From: Alcaligenaceae bacterium
Lineage (GTDB): Bacteria; Pseudomonadota; Gammaproteobacteria; Burkholderiales; Burkholderiaceae_B
Direction of reading: 5' to 3'
Length of the DNA: 60,188 bases
Assembly (NCBI GenBank): GCA_012518515.1
Contig: JAAYRZ010000153.1
Span: 1-60,188, forward strand
Below are positions 9,399 to 18,189 of the stretch, piece after piece. Numbering within the stretch: position 1 is the first letter of the stretch; each line of letters opens with the position of its first letter. A program made the position numbers and the translations under genes. Under the pieces are notes generated by a model. The model saw nothing but the letters and a program-made list of their open reading frames with translations, was not told where the DNA came from and did no database searches.

Positions 9399-9538
9399 GC
9401 TATTCCCCTTGTTGTCTTATTCAATAATTGATGAGTAAAGCTATTTTGCGCTATAAGTTTAGCATGCGAGAGACAACTCATTAACACTTTGAAGTGCTAG
9501 AATGAAGCCTCAAATTTAAATCCACTTTAGGAGCAAAA

Positions 9539-10192
9539 ATGTCGAGGCGTAGCACTGACTTATTAATTATTCGTCATGGTGAGACGGATTGGAATGCTTT
9601 GCAACGTTTACAGGGTTGGTCTGATATTGCACTTAATGATACTGGCAAACAGCAGGCTCAATTACTGAACAACTACCTTCAAAAAGAGTACCTACAGATA
9701 ATTTATAGCGAGTATGGCTTAAAACCTTCACAAATTTATACTAGCGATTTGCAACGTGCCATACAAACTGCAGAACCCCTAGCTGATGAGCTAGCTCTCA
9801 GTATTCAAATCGAACCTGATTTACGAGAGCGCAATTACGGCAAACTAGAAGGTAAAAATTGGCGTGAAGCCTTAGGGCATCAAGATAAACATCAACATGT
9901 AGTCCCTAAAGACTTTGCGGCAGAGTTAGAAGTAGAAAGTTTAGGTGCTTTTGCCCAGCGTATTAATAGAGGGCTCAATGGCATCATCCAAAGATACCCC
10001 GGCGAACTGGTCGTTATTATCTCTCACGGCGGCGCTCTTGACATGATGTGGCGTCAATTCAAAGGACTAGCTCTTGATGCTCAACGCGAAGTTTTACAAC
10101 GCAATACGACCATCAACCATGTGCGTTTTAATAGCGACAAATGGCAACTGCTTGATTGGGGGCATAAAGCACACCTCCAACCACAACCTTAA
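9539..10192 (+). CDS. Histidine phosphatase family protein (phosphoglycerate mutase-like)
   Basis: A 217-residue branch-1 histidine phosphatase. The catalytic RHGE is at residues 12-15 (LLIIRHGETDWN), the second arginine region is DLQRAIQTAEPL, the acid/base Glu lies in DLRERNYGKLEGK, and the second histidine in IISHGGALDMMW. Such proteins are often annotated GpmB or alpha-ribazole phosphatase, but many act on other phosphate esters, so no substrate is assigned. The ATG follows AGGAG by five bases. The gene is single, flanked by the divergent uraA and convergent carB. Confidence 0.85.
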   Translation: MSRRSTDLLIIRHGETDWNALQRLQGWSDIALNDTGKQQAQLLNNYLQKEYLQIIYSEYGLKPSQIYTSDLQRAIQTAEPLADELALSIQIEPDLRERNYGKLEGKNWREALGHQDKHQHVVPKDFAAELEVESLGAFAQRINRGLNGIIQRYPGELVVIISHGGALDMMWRQFKGLALDAQREVLQRNTTINHVRFNSDKWQLLDWGHKAHLQPQP

Positions 10193-10211
10193 ATTATTTA
10201 GTGATAAAAAT

Positions 10212-10248
10212 AAAAACTCGGTATTAAAAAAATTAATACCGAGTTTTT
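10212..10248. terminator. Bidirectional terminator between phosphatase gene and carB
   Basis: A perfect 16-bp inverted repeat, AAAAACTCGGTATTAA and TTAATACCGAGTTTTT, with a 5-base loop. A and T tracts at both ends serve the convergent genes. Confidence 0.92.
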
Positions 10249-10273
10249 AAAGTGCTTAGTCTGAATAAAAAGA

Positions 10274-13200
10274 CTAGTGCATCTCTTTATGCAATTCTTG
10301 TAAAGAGTAAACATTCATACTCTTCGAAGCACGCATATAAAGCATTCCTTGAACTGCAGCATGAGCGCCGGCAATGGTAGTAAAGAAGGTCAGACTACCA
10401 GCTAAAGCATTAGTCCGAATAGTCTTTGAGTCGTTAATTGCATTACGACGTTCTTCTACCGTATTGATGACCATATCGATCTCATCATTCTTGATCATAT
10501 CAACAATATGAGGACGACCTTCGGTCACTTTATTCACGGCTTGTACTGGAATACCTGCATCACTAATTTTAGCGGCAGTACCACGAGTAGCTCTTAACTT
10601 AAAGCCTAACTCATGTAGTCCTTTTGCAATCTCCAAGGCCTTATCCTTATCCTGATCCCTAACACTTAAGAATACGGTACCAGATTCTGGCAATGAAGCA
10701 CCTGCACCAATTTGTGATTTAACGAAAGCCTCACCGAAAGTTTTACCTACACCCATCACCTCACCGGTAGACTTCATCTCAGGCCCAAGAATCGTATCAA
10801 CACCCGGGAATTTTACAAATGGGAAAACTGCTTCCTTGACGCTATAAAAAGGTGGAACTACCTCTTTTTCAACGCCCTGCTCTGCCAATGACAGACCAGC
10901 CATAGTACGAGCAGCGATTTTAGCCAATTGCAAACCAGTCGCTTTAGAAACAAAAGGTACAGTACGTGATGCACGAGGATTAACCTCTAATACAAACACC
11001 TCACCCTCTTGAATAGCAAACTGCACATTCATGAGACCCTTAACATCCAAGGCCTTAGCCATCAGACTTGTTTGACGCTTGATTTCCTCAACCGTTTCAG
11101 TATCTAAAGAGTATGGTGGTAAGCTACAACCAGAGTCGCCAGAATGCACTCCAGCCTGCTCAATATGCTGCATCACACCACCAATAAAGACCTGCTCACC
11201 ATCGGCAATACAATCCACATCCACTTCAATTGCATTGTTTAAAAAACGATCAAGCAAGACTGGAGAGTCATTACTTACCTTAACGGCTTCACGCATATAA
11301 CGCTCTAAATCGCTCTGCTCATGAACAATCTCCATGGCACGCCCACCTAAAACATAAGAAGGACGGACGACTAGTGGATAGCCAATTTCTGCTGCTTGAG
11401 TCAAGGCTTCACTTTCGGTACGAGCTGTACGGTTAGGCGGTTGACGTAGGCCTAGTTTTTGTAAGAGCTTCTGGAAACGTTCGCGATCCTCAGCGATATC
11501 AATTGACTCAGGACTAGTGCCAATAATAGGTACACCATTAGCCTCAAGATCACGTGCTAACTTAAGTGGTGTCTGCCCACCATACTGCACAATCATACCG
11601 ACAGGCTTTTCAACCTCTACAATCTCTAATACATCTTCAAGTGTCAATGATTCAAAATAAAGACGGTCAGAAGTATCATAGTCAGTAGAAACCGTTTCGG
11701 GGTTACAGTTAATCATGATGGTTTCATAACCATCATCGCGCAAAGCAAAACTAGCGTGTACGCAGCAGTAATCAAACTCAATTCCCTGACCAATACGGTT
11801 AGGTCCGCCACCTAAGACAATAATTTTCTTCTTATCACTTGGACGTGCTTCACACTCTTCCTCATAGGTAGAGTACAAATACGCTGTGCTCGTCGGGAAT
11901 TCGCCTGAACACGTATCTACTCGCTTATAAACTGGGCGAATATTGTTTTGATGGCGATTTTTGCGTATTTCTGCTTCTGTCGTATCTAGCAAATAAGCTA
12001 AGCGACGATCAGAAAAACCATTACGCTTTAATTCAAGCATAGTGGCCGGTTCAATGGCAGCCAAGGTCACTTTTTCAAGCGACAATTCAATATCGACAAT
12101 CTCTTTGATTTGCTCTAGGAACCAAAGATCAATTTTAGTTAATTGGTGAACTTCTTCTAGTGTAAAGCCCTTGGCAAAGGCATCACCAACATACCAAATA
12201 CGTTGAGGACCTGGTTCAGCCAACTCAACTTGCAATTTTTCTCGGTCAATGGTTACCTGATTTAGGCCATCAACACCTACTTCTAAACCACGTAAAGCTT
12301 TCTGGAACGACTCCTTGAAGGTACGGCCAATCGCCATAACCTCACCCACAGACTTCATCTGTGTCGTTAAACGGTCATTTGCTTGTGGGAATTTTTCAAA
12401 GGCAAAACGTGGAATTTTGGTTACAACGTAATCAATCGTCGGCTCGAAAGAAGTTGGTGTCAGACCATCAGTAATCTCGTTTTTCAACTCATCCAAGGTA
12501 TAACCCACTGCTAATCGAGCGGCCACCTTAGCAATAGGAAAACCTGTCGCCTTTGAAGCAAGAGCTGATGAGCGTGATACACGCGGATTCATCTCGATCA
12601 CAATCATACGGCCGTTGGCTGGATTAACTGCAAACTGGACATTAGAGCCACCAGTATCCACACCAATCTCGCGCAATACTGCAACTGATGCATCACGCAT
12701 AATGCGATACTCTTTAGCAGTCAAGGTTTGCGCAGGAGCAACGGTTATTGAATCACCAGTATGTACACCCATTGGATCCAAGTTTTCGATAGAGCAAACG
12801 ATAATGCAATTATCTGCTGCATCGCGCACCACTTCCATCTCGTACTCTTTCCAACCGAGTAATGACTCCTCGATTAGTAACTCGCTAGTCGGCGACGCCT
12901 CTAAACCGCGCTGACAAATCGTCTCGAACTCTTCGGGGTTATATGCAATACCACCGCCTGTACCACCTAAAGTAAAGCTAGGACGAATAACCACTGGGAA
13001 ACCAGAGGTACCAACCTCTTCAGCAATACTGCGCTGTACTTCCCAGGCCTCTTCCATCGTGTGAGCAATGCCAGACTTCGCTGAATCAAGACCAATTTTA
13101 GTCATTGCGTCTTTGAACTTCATGCGATCTTCGGCTTTGTCAATGGCTGCTTCATTAGCACCAATCAACTCCACGCCATGCTTTTGTAAAACACCATGAC

Positions 13201-13510
13201 GTCCCAAGTCTAAAGCACAGTTAAGTGCTGTCTGACCACCCATGGTAGGCAATAGGGCATCCGGCTTTTCCACCTCGATAATGCGCTCTACAGCCTGCCA
13301 TGTGATTGGCTCAATATAAGTGACATCAGCCGTTTCAGGATCAGTCATAATGGTAGCCGGATTACTATTTACTAAAATAGTGCGATAACCCTCAGCCTTA
13401 AGGGCTTTACACGCTTGAGCTCCAGAGTAGTCAAACTCACAAGCCTGGCCAATAATAATGGGACCGGCACCAATAATTAAAATGCTTTTTAAATCTGTAC
13501 GCTTAGGCAT
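10274..13510 (-). CDS. carB: Carbamoyl-phosphate synthase large subunit
   Basis: Makes carbamoyl phosphate from ammonia, bicarbonate and two ATP for pyrimidine and arginine synthesis. At 1078 residues it is full length. The two ATP-grasp halves are visible, each with a biotin-carboxylase-like fold (first half from about residue 1, with [20 protein letters not shown]; second from about 555, with [18 protein letters not shown]). The C-terminal MGS-like allosteric domain starts near 935. carA lies just upstream, with six bases between stop and start. Because the partner CarA has lost its catalytic cysteine, this subunit may have to use free ammonia. Confidence 0.98.
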   Translation of the reverse strand: MPKRTDLKSILIIGAGPIIIGQACEFDYSGAQACKALKAEGYRTILVNSNPATIMTDPETADVTYIEPITWQAVERIIEVEKPDALLPTMGGQTALNCALDLGRHGVLQKHGVELIGANEAAIDKAEDRMKFKDAMTKIGLDSAKSGIAHTMEEAWEVQRSIAEEVGTSGFPVVIRPSFTLGGTGGGIAYNPEEFETICQRGLEASPTSELLIEESLLGWKEYEMEVVRDAADNCIIVCSIENLDPMGVHTGDSITVAPAQTLTAKEYRIMRDASVAVLREIGVDTGGSNVQFAVNPANGRMIVIEMNPRVSRSSALASKATGFPIAKVAARLAVGYTLDELKNEITDGLTPTSFEPTIDYVVTKIPRFAFEKFPQANDRLTTQMKSVGEVMAIGRTFKESFQKALRGLEVGVDGLNQVTIDREKLQVELAEPGPQRIWYVGDAFAKGFTLEEVHQLTKIDLWFLEQIKEIVDIELSLEKVTLAAIEPATMLELKRNGFSDRRLAYLLDTTEAEIRKNRHQNNIRPVYKRVDTCSGEFPTSTAYLYSTYEEECEARPSDKKKIIVLGGGPNRIGQGIEFDYCCVHASFALRDDGYETIMINCNPETVSTDYDTSDRLYFESLTLEDVLEIVEVEKPVGMIVQYGGQTPLKLARDLEANGVPIIGTSPESIDIAEDRERFQKLLQKLGLRQPPNRTARTESEALTQAAEIGYPLVVRPSYVLGGRAMEIVHEQSDLERYMREAVKVSNDSPVLLDRFLNNAIEVDVDCIADGEQVFIGGVMQHIEQAGVHSGDSGCSLPPYSLDTETVEEIKRQTSLMAKALDVKGLMNVQFAIQEGEVFVLEVNPRASRTVPFVSKATGLQLAKIAARTMAGLSLAEQGVEKEVVPPFYSVKEAVFPFVKFPGVDTILGPEMKSTGEVMGVGKTFGEAFVKSQIGAGASLPESGTVFLSVRDQDKDKALEIAKGLHELGFKLRATRGTAAKISDAGIPVQAVNKVTEGRPHIVDMIKNDEIDMVINTVEERRNAINDSKTIRTNALAGSLTFFTTIAGAHAAVQGMLYMRASKSMNVYSLQELHKEMH

Positions 13511-13516
13511 AATTCT

Positions 13517-14671
13517 CTACTTTTCTGCCATTAAATTAATAAATTGATCAAATAAGATCACATCATCATTCGGGGCTGTTGTTGCCTCAGGGTGACCCTG
13601 AAAGCCAAAGGCTGGACGCTCACTTAACTTAATACCTTGTAAGCTGCCATCAAATAAGGAAATGTGGCTTACTTTGACATGCTCTGATAGGCTATCCGCA
13701 TCAACTGCAAAACTATGATTTTGTACCGTAATATGTACACGACCGCTCTCAAGCTCTTTAACCGGGTGATTAACGCCGTGGTTGCCTACCTTCATTTTGG
13801 AGGTTTTAGCTCCCGTAGCTAAGGCAAGGATTTGATAACCTAGGCCCAGTGCAAAAAGAGGAATACCTTGTTCTAAGAGTTGCTTAGTATTTTCAATAGC
13901 ATAACTACAAGCTGCGGGGTCTCCAGGACCATTACTCAAAAAGATACCATCAGGGTTAAGAGCTAAGACCTCATCAACTGGCGTATCGGCAGGAACGACA
14001 GTCACCCGGCACTTTCGGTCGGCTAACAAACGCAAAAAGCTGTACTTAACACCAAAATCATAAGCAACTACATGATACAAAGACTCACTAAGCTCACCGT
14101 AGCCCTCTTGTAATTGCCATGAAGTCTGAAGCCACTCCTCGCTGCTCTTACGACTGACCTGTTTGACCAAATCCTGCCCCTCAAGACCGCTATGTGCTTT
14201 AGCCAATTCAATAGCCTTAGCTTCATCATCACCGACCATGATACATGCTGACTGGGAACCACCCTCTCGCAAAATACGCGTTAATTTACGCGTGTCTATA
14301 TCACTAATCGCAACAATGCCATTAGCTTTTAGATAATCAGGTAAGGATTGCTCTGCACGGAAGTTTGAATAACGCAAAGGGCAACTGCGAATCACTAGAC
14401 CCGCCACGTGGACTTTATCAGACTCGATATCTTCTGAATTAATGCCGCTATTACCAATATGGGGATATGTCAGGGTGACAATTTGTTGGGTGTAGCCGGG
14501 ATCAGTCATGATCTCTTGATAACCAGCCATAGAAGTGTTGAATACAATTTCTGCTGTGCTATGACCCGCGGCACCGATTGAACGGCCTCTAAACACGGTA
14601 CCATCAGCTAAAGCGAGAATTGCCGGCTCAACACCATTTTGATAAGCAAAAATGCTACTAGAGTGCGCCAT
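13517..14671 (-). CDS. carA: Carbamoyl-phosphate synthase small subunit, catalytic Cys replaced by Gly
   Basis: Normally the glutaminase that hydrolyses glutamine and channels ammonia to CarB. The 384 residues align end to end with the family: an N-terminal CPSase_sm domain ([18 protein letters not shown], with TYPHIGNSG), then a class I glutamine amidotransferase domain with LSNGPGDP and QGHPEA (His360, Glu362 of the triad). At the nucleophile elbow, where E. coli has GICLGHQ, this protein reads ALGLGYQ, so the cysteine is Gly276 (GGC at 13846-13844). The glycine of the E. coli QNHGF oxyanion/substrate motif is also Ser320. The reading frame is intact. I infer a scaffold-like CarA with no glutaminase activity. 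Confidence 0.95.
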   Translation of the reverse strand: MAHSSSIFAYQNGVEPAILALADGTVFRGRSIGAAGHSTAEIVFNTSMAGYQEIMTDPGYTQQIVTLTYPHIGNSGINSEDIESDKVHVAGLVIRSCPLRYSNFRAEQSLPDYLKANGIVAISDIDTRKLTRILREGGSQSACIMVGDDEAKAIELAKAHSGLEGQDLVKQVSRKSSEEWLQTSWQLQEGYGELSESLYHVVAYDFGVKYSFLRLLADRKCRVTVVPADTPVDEVLALNPDGIFLSNGPGDPAACSYAIENTKQLLEQGIPLFALGLGYQILALATGAKTSKMKVGNHGVNHPVKELESGRVHITVQNHSFAVDADSLSEHVKVSHISLFDGSLQGIKLSERPAFGFQGHPEATTAPNDDVILFDQFINLMAEK

Positions 14672-14707
14672 AAAATCTCTTACATAAAAACTTAGTTAAA
14701 CCGGTTT

Positions 14708-14736
14708 ATTATATAGGAAATCTCTATGTAACTTAA
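14708..14736 (-). promoter_or_regulatory. Predicted promoter for carAB
   Basis: On the minus strand a perfect TATAAT (14713-14708) is preceded, after 17 bases, by TTAAGT (14736-14731). Initiation near 14701 would leave a leader of about 30 bases with no obvious attenuator. Confidence 0.5.
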
Positions 14737-14824
14737 GCTTTTATAGAAGTTCCTAGGATATTTAAAAGCACCCGCTATTAAGGAAGATATTTTGGCTTAA
14801 CAATCGCTTAGGAGCTACCTAATA

Positions 14825-15787
14825 TCATTGCATGAAAGCATGAGGACGACCCAAAGCATCATACTCAATATTTAAGACAACATTGCGCGTGTAGCGCTGA
14901 AGTGGTATACGATAATCATATACCACTAGCTGCTCACCTGAACCAACCGAACGTCGGCTATAAAGCGTTGGGTAAACAGTGCGACTATTGGTAAAGATAT
15001 ATAAACGTCCATCACCTTTTTCAGCCAAAACCTCACGCCAGCCACTCGCACTGGAACCATTGAGCGGAGCAGAAGAGCCATTAGTCGGCTCTAAGCGCTC
15101 TAAAAGCCAGATACCTTGGCTTTCTGCTGAGCTATTTGTGATTTCTTTGCAAGTAGCGAGCACCAAAGGACGTCCTTCTACTGAAAAGTTAACCGTATAG
15201 AAGCTTAGCTCACCAATCTCTTTGCCATCACAGACCTCCTGCATATTGGATAGTGCCGTGGGTAAATTACGTAACGCCAATGTAGGATGAACCACTGGAG
15301 CTCCAGCTAAAACTTCCTGGCTTCGACGAGCACTTTCGGAGTCAGTATAAACAGGCAAACGATCAAGATTTAACTGAGCCCATTCTGTCATGCGTGGTAG
15401 CAAGCGATTGAGACACGTCAAATTAGTGCAAGACTCAAGTGATTTGATATGTTTGGTTATTTCGTTAGCAAAAACTGTAGGACGCTCGGTATTTGCTAAT
15501 AAGGTAGTGTAGTAATAATTCCAAGTCAATAGCTGGCGCGCAACATCCAAGTTCTGGCATAAGCCTGTAGGCCATTTGCGTAACTCTTGCTCTTGTGCAC
15601 TAATGGCATCCACACCAAAGCGCTCATAGAGCAACCCCCCATCAACGCAGGGGTTAATAGCAACCTCATACTCAGCCTGTGAGAAGCCTAATAAATTATA
15701 AGCATTAGGAAAAGCACCGGCAGACGATGGCGCCAGTGACAAACACAAACCAAACAACAGAGTGAAACGCGAAATAAATCCTTTCAA
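14825..15787 (-). CDS. Exported protein of unknown function (TTG start)
   Basis: I do not recognise this 320-residue protein. It opens with a clear signal peptide (basic KGFISRF, hydrophobic LLFGLCLSLAP, cleavage after SSAGA), so it should be periplasmic or outer-membrane associated. Mature features are several cysteines (including CVDGG, ESCTNLTCLNR, EVCDGKE and LATCKE), enough for disulfides; a duplicated NGSSA motif near residues 237-250; and a beta-rich C-terminal part ending in VLNIEYDALGRPHAF. The start codon is TTG with GAGG nine bases upstream; no in-frame ATG would preserve the signal peptide. It is a single gene between carA and the tal leader region. Confidence 0.75.
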   Translation of the reverse strand: MKGFISRFTLLFGLCLSLAPSSAGAFPNAYNLLGFSQAEYEVAINPCVDGGLLYERFGVDAISAQEQELRKWPTGLCQNLDVARQLLTWNYYYTTLLANTERPTVFANEITKHIKSLESCTNLTCLNRLLPRMTEWAQLNLDRLPVYTDSESARRSQEVLAGAPVVHPTLALRNLPTALSNMQEVCDGKEIGELSFYTVNFSVEGRPLVLATCKEITNSSAESQGIWLLERLEPTNGSSAPLNGSSASGWREVLAEKGDGRLYIFTNSRTVYPTLYSRRSVGSGEQLVVYDYRIPLQRYTRNVVLNIEYDALGRPHAFMQ

Positions 15788-15885
15788 CTAAAACAGCCTC
15801 TTACAGGAACAAGGTCAGGGCAAAGGGTACTTATTAATTACTAGCTATGAGTCAACAAGCAAATAGACCCAAACATTTACTTACA

Positions 15886-15913
15886 TTGAATTACACTCTA
15901 TGCATAATATACT
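15886..15913 (+). promoter_or_regulatory. Predicted promoter upstream of the structured tal leader
   Basis: TTGAAT (15886-15891), a 16-base spacer and TATACT (15908-15913). Initiation near 15920 would start transcription at the first stem of the structured segment, about 235 bases before tal. Confidence 0.4.
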
Positions 15914-15914
15914 A

Positions 15915-15994
15915 TTAAGACTATTCGGGCAATTACCAAGCCCCTGTACTGCGGTCTTAAAGAACCAAAGGAGGTTGGTCTACTATAAAGGTTC
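15915..15994 (+). other. Candidate structured RNA segment in the gap before tal
   Basis: This is the main content of the 367-base gap 15788-16154. TTAAGAC (15915-15921) pairs with GTCTTAA (15954-15960), enclosing GGGC/GCCC (15927-15930 with 15940-15943). Next, ACCAA/TTGGT (15964-15968 with 15975-15979) presents AGGAGG in its loop and competes with GAACC/GGTTC (15962-15966 with 15990-15994). This could be a leader element or small RNA. A 38-codon ORF (15900-16016) without a ribosome binding site also overlaps it. I recognise no known riboswitch class. Confidence 0.35.
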
Positions 15995-16038
15995 GGTTAT
16001 TAGTCGAAAAAAGTAAAGCGAAGTTCCGAGATGTTACA

Positions 16039-16068
16039 TTAAACTTTTAAACTTAAGGCGATTATAAT
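16039..16068 (+). promoter_or_regulatory. Possible tal-proximal promoter
   Basis: A perfect TATAAT (16063-16068) lies 18 bases after TTAAAC (16039-16044). A second TATAAT occurs at 16098-16103 without a convincing -35. Either would give transaldolase a shorter leader that bypasses the structured segment. Confidence 0.35.
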
Positions 16069-16154
16069 TTATTAACCGTACCTTCATATCAAGTTACTAT
16101 AATTTCAACCACTCACCTTTCACAACTTTTACAAACTGAATTTAGGTTTTTTCA

Positions 16155-17108
16155 ATGACTAGTCAATTAGAAAGTTTAGCTAAGCACACGACAATTGTTG
16201 CCGACACTGGCGATCTTGATGCCATTCGCCATCATCAGCCTACAGACGCAACAACTAACCCCTCATTAATTCTGAAAGCGACTCAAGATGAGCGTTACCG
16301 CCCTCTTCTTGATCAAGTGATCAGAGACTATCCAAATGCTGACACAGAGGGAATTCTTGACCATTTGTTAGTGCTATTTGGCTGCAAAATCTTGGAAGCA
16401 GTTCCTGGCCGCGTTTCCACCGAAGTGGATGCTCGTCTTTCATTTGATACCGCAGCCACCGTTACCCGTGCACGCCGATTAATTGAATTGTATGAAGCCG
16501 CTGGCATCAACAAACAGCGTGTCTTAATCAAAATAGCAGCGACTTGGGAGGGCATTGAAGCCGCTAAGCAGTTAGAGCAAGACGGAATCCATTGCAATCT
16601 CACCTTGTTATTTAGCTTACCGCAAGCTGTTGCTTGTGCCGATGCTAAAGTCCGCTTGATCTCTCCCTTTGTCGGCCGCATTTATGACTGGCATAAAAAA
16701 CAAGCGGGGGCAGACTGGGATGAAGTAGCTCAATCCGGAGTAAATGACCCCGGCGTCAAATCAGTGACTACTATTTTTAATTACTACAAGAAATTTGATA
16801 TCAAAACTGAAATCATGGGTGCAAGCTTTCGTAACATCTCTCAGATTCAAGCACTCACTGGTTGTGACTTACTCACTATCAGTCCCGATTTATTACAACA
16901 GCTCAATGACAATAACAATGAATTAAATCTCATACTTGATGCAGACAACACAAAGTCTTTGGAAATTGAAGAACTAAAACTCAATGAATCCAGCTTCAGA
17001 TTTCTCTTAAATGAAGATGCGATGGCCACAGAAAAACTGGCTGAAGGAATTCGCAATTTTGTCGCAGATGCGATTAAACTCGATAAACTAATTGAATCTG
17101 CCCGCTAG
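16155..17108 (+). CDS. tal: Transaldolase
   Basis: Transfers a dihydroxyacetone unit between sugar phosphates in the non-oxidative pentose phosphate pathway. The 317-residue length and sequence match the TalB type throughout. Asp17 (VADTGD), the Schiff-base Lys126 in [12 protein letters not shown], the ATTNPSLI motif and [11 protein letters not shown] are all present. It stands alone, converging on recR with 44 bases between the stops. A weak AGG lies about eight bases before the ATG. The long upstream region with possible RNA structure suggests separate regulation, which is unproven. Confidence 0.97.
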   Translation: MTSQLESLAKHTTIVADTGDLDAIRHHQPTDATTNPSLILKATQDERYRPLLDQVIRDYPNADTEGILDHLLVLFGCKILEAVPGRVSTEVDARLSFDTAATVTRARRLIELYEAAGINKQRVLIKIAATWEGIEAAKQLEQDGIHCNLTLLFSLPQAVACADAKVRLISPFVGRIYDWHKKQAGADWDEVAQSGVNDPGVKSVTTIFNYYKKFDIKTEIMGASFRNISQIQALTGCDLLTISPDLLQQLNDNNNELNLILDADNTKSLEIEELKLNESSFRFLLNEDAMATEKLAEGIRNFVADAIKLDKLIESAR

Positions 17109-17126
17109 ACTCAGCAGGCACTGGAG

Positions 17127-17171
17127 GATGGAGCACCGTCATGACTTAAATGTCAAGACTTACGCTCCATC
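17127..17171. repeat. Inverted repeat at the tal/recR convergence
   Basis: GATGGAGC (17127-17134) and GCTCCATC (17164-17171) are perfect 8-bp arms, with inner TGAC/GTCA arms around TTAAAT. The right arm lies in the last codons of recR. There is no T tract on either side, so it is not a classic intrinsic terminator. Confidence 0.4.
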
Positions 17172-17773
17172 AAGGCCCAGGCAATGGTACCTGCGTCCAC
17201 ATACTCCAACTCACTACCCGCAGGCACTCCCCGTGCAATACGAGACACCTTAATATTATGAGGTTTTAGCAACTCACTAAGATAATGTGCAGTCGTCTCA
17301 CCCTCAGTCGTGTAGTTAGTCGCCAAAATCACTTCTTCAATCTGTCCATCCTGCGCTCTTTCAATTAACGCTTGCAGACCTAAACTGGCCGCTCCTACCC
17401 CCTGAATCGGCTGCAACTTACCCATCAAAACATAATATAAGCCTTGATAGCTACGGGTAGACTCAATCATATTTTGATCGACTGGTGTTTCCACCACGCA
17501 CAAAACAGAGTGATCACGCGCCTCATCACTACACGTTGCGCAAACCTCATCCATCGTGAAAGAATTACACAACTTACAGTGACGTAAATGATTGAGCGCA
17601 TTATCCAGAGCCGCTGCTAACCTGAGGCCACCCGCAGGATCGTATTGCAGAAGATGATAAGCCATGCGTCTAGCACTACGCTCCCCTACCCCAGGGAGTT
17701 GACGTAAACTGTCAACGAGCTCTTCTAGTGGTTCTGAAAATTGGGGTTCAACCTTAGATCCGGTTTTAGTCAA
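17153..17773 (-). CDS. recR: Recombination mediator protein RecR
   Basis: Works with RecF/RecO to load RecA on gapped DNA. The 206 residues contain the helix-hairpin-helix (LRQLPGVGERSARRMAYHLL), a four-cysteine zinc finger (Cys66, 69, 78, 81) and a Toprim domain with VVETPVDQNMIE and the late EGETTAHYL. The C-terminal Walker-B-like RIARGVPAGSELEYVD is also present. It is third in the dnaX-ybaB-recR operon, 38 bases after ybaB, a conserved bacterial cluster. Confidence 0.97.
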   Translation of the reverse strand: MTKTGSKVEPQFSEPLEELVDSLRQLPGVGERSARRMAYHLLQYDPAGGLRLAAALDNALNHLRHCKLCNSFTMDEVCATCSDEARDHSVLCVVETPVDQNMIESTRSYQGLYYVLMGKLQPIQGVGAASLGLQALIERAQDGQIEEVILATNYTTEGETTAHYLSELLKPHNIKVSRIARGVPAGSELEYVDAGTIAWALMERKS

Positions 17774-17811
17774 TGAACTATCTTAGAAATTAAAAGTGAT
17801 CGTGATACGCT

Positions 17812-18141
17812 TTAGAATGGGAACTTCATTCCTGGAGGCATAGGCATACCTGCGGTAGCTGCACCCATTTTCTCTTCAGAAGTAGCTTGCGCTTTGCGTA
17901 AAGCATCATTAAAAGCGGCTGCAGTCAAATCCTCAAGCATATCCTTATCGTCTTCAAGTAAAGACGGATCGATAGTAACTCGTCTGACATCAAAGCGACA
18001 AGTCATGACGACCTTAACTAAACCACCACCCGCAGCACCTTCAACCTCAATTTCAGCTAAGGCTTCTTGAGCTTTTTTTACATCTTCTTGCATTTTCTGA
18101 GCTTGCTTCATCAGCCCAGCTAATTGATTCTTCATTATCAT
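17812..18141 (-). CDS. ybaB: YbaB/EbfC family nucleoid-associated protein
   Basis: A small DNA-binding protein that forms tweezer-like dimers. The 109 residues begin with a helix ([20 protein letters not shown]), then the glycine-rich [16 protein letters not shown] and a second helix, and end in the Gly/Met/Pro tail [12 protein letters not shown]. The first ATG (18141) is preferred over the third codon because AGGA lies 11 bases before it. It sits 48 bases after dnaX in the conserved dnaX-ybaB-recR order. Confidence 0.94.
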   Translation of the reverse strand: MIMKNQLAGLMKQAQKMQEDVKKAQEALAEIEVEGAAGGGLVKVVMTCRFDVRRVTIDPSLLEDDKDMLEDLTAAAFNDALRKAQATSEEKMGAATAGMPMPPGMKFPF

Positions 18142-18189
18142 GATGAGATCTTTCCTTTTGATTGAAAAATTTATCGTATTGTATCGTAT

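Noticed and set aside
15900..16016. 38-codon small ORF in the gap before tal
   Set aside because: No ribosome binding site, ORFs of this size arise by chance, and the predicted promoter's -10 lies inside it. Kept only as an alternative reading of the structured segment.
17127..17171. tal/recR inverted repeat as a Rho-independent terminator
   Set aside because: No U tract follows the stem on either strand.
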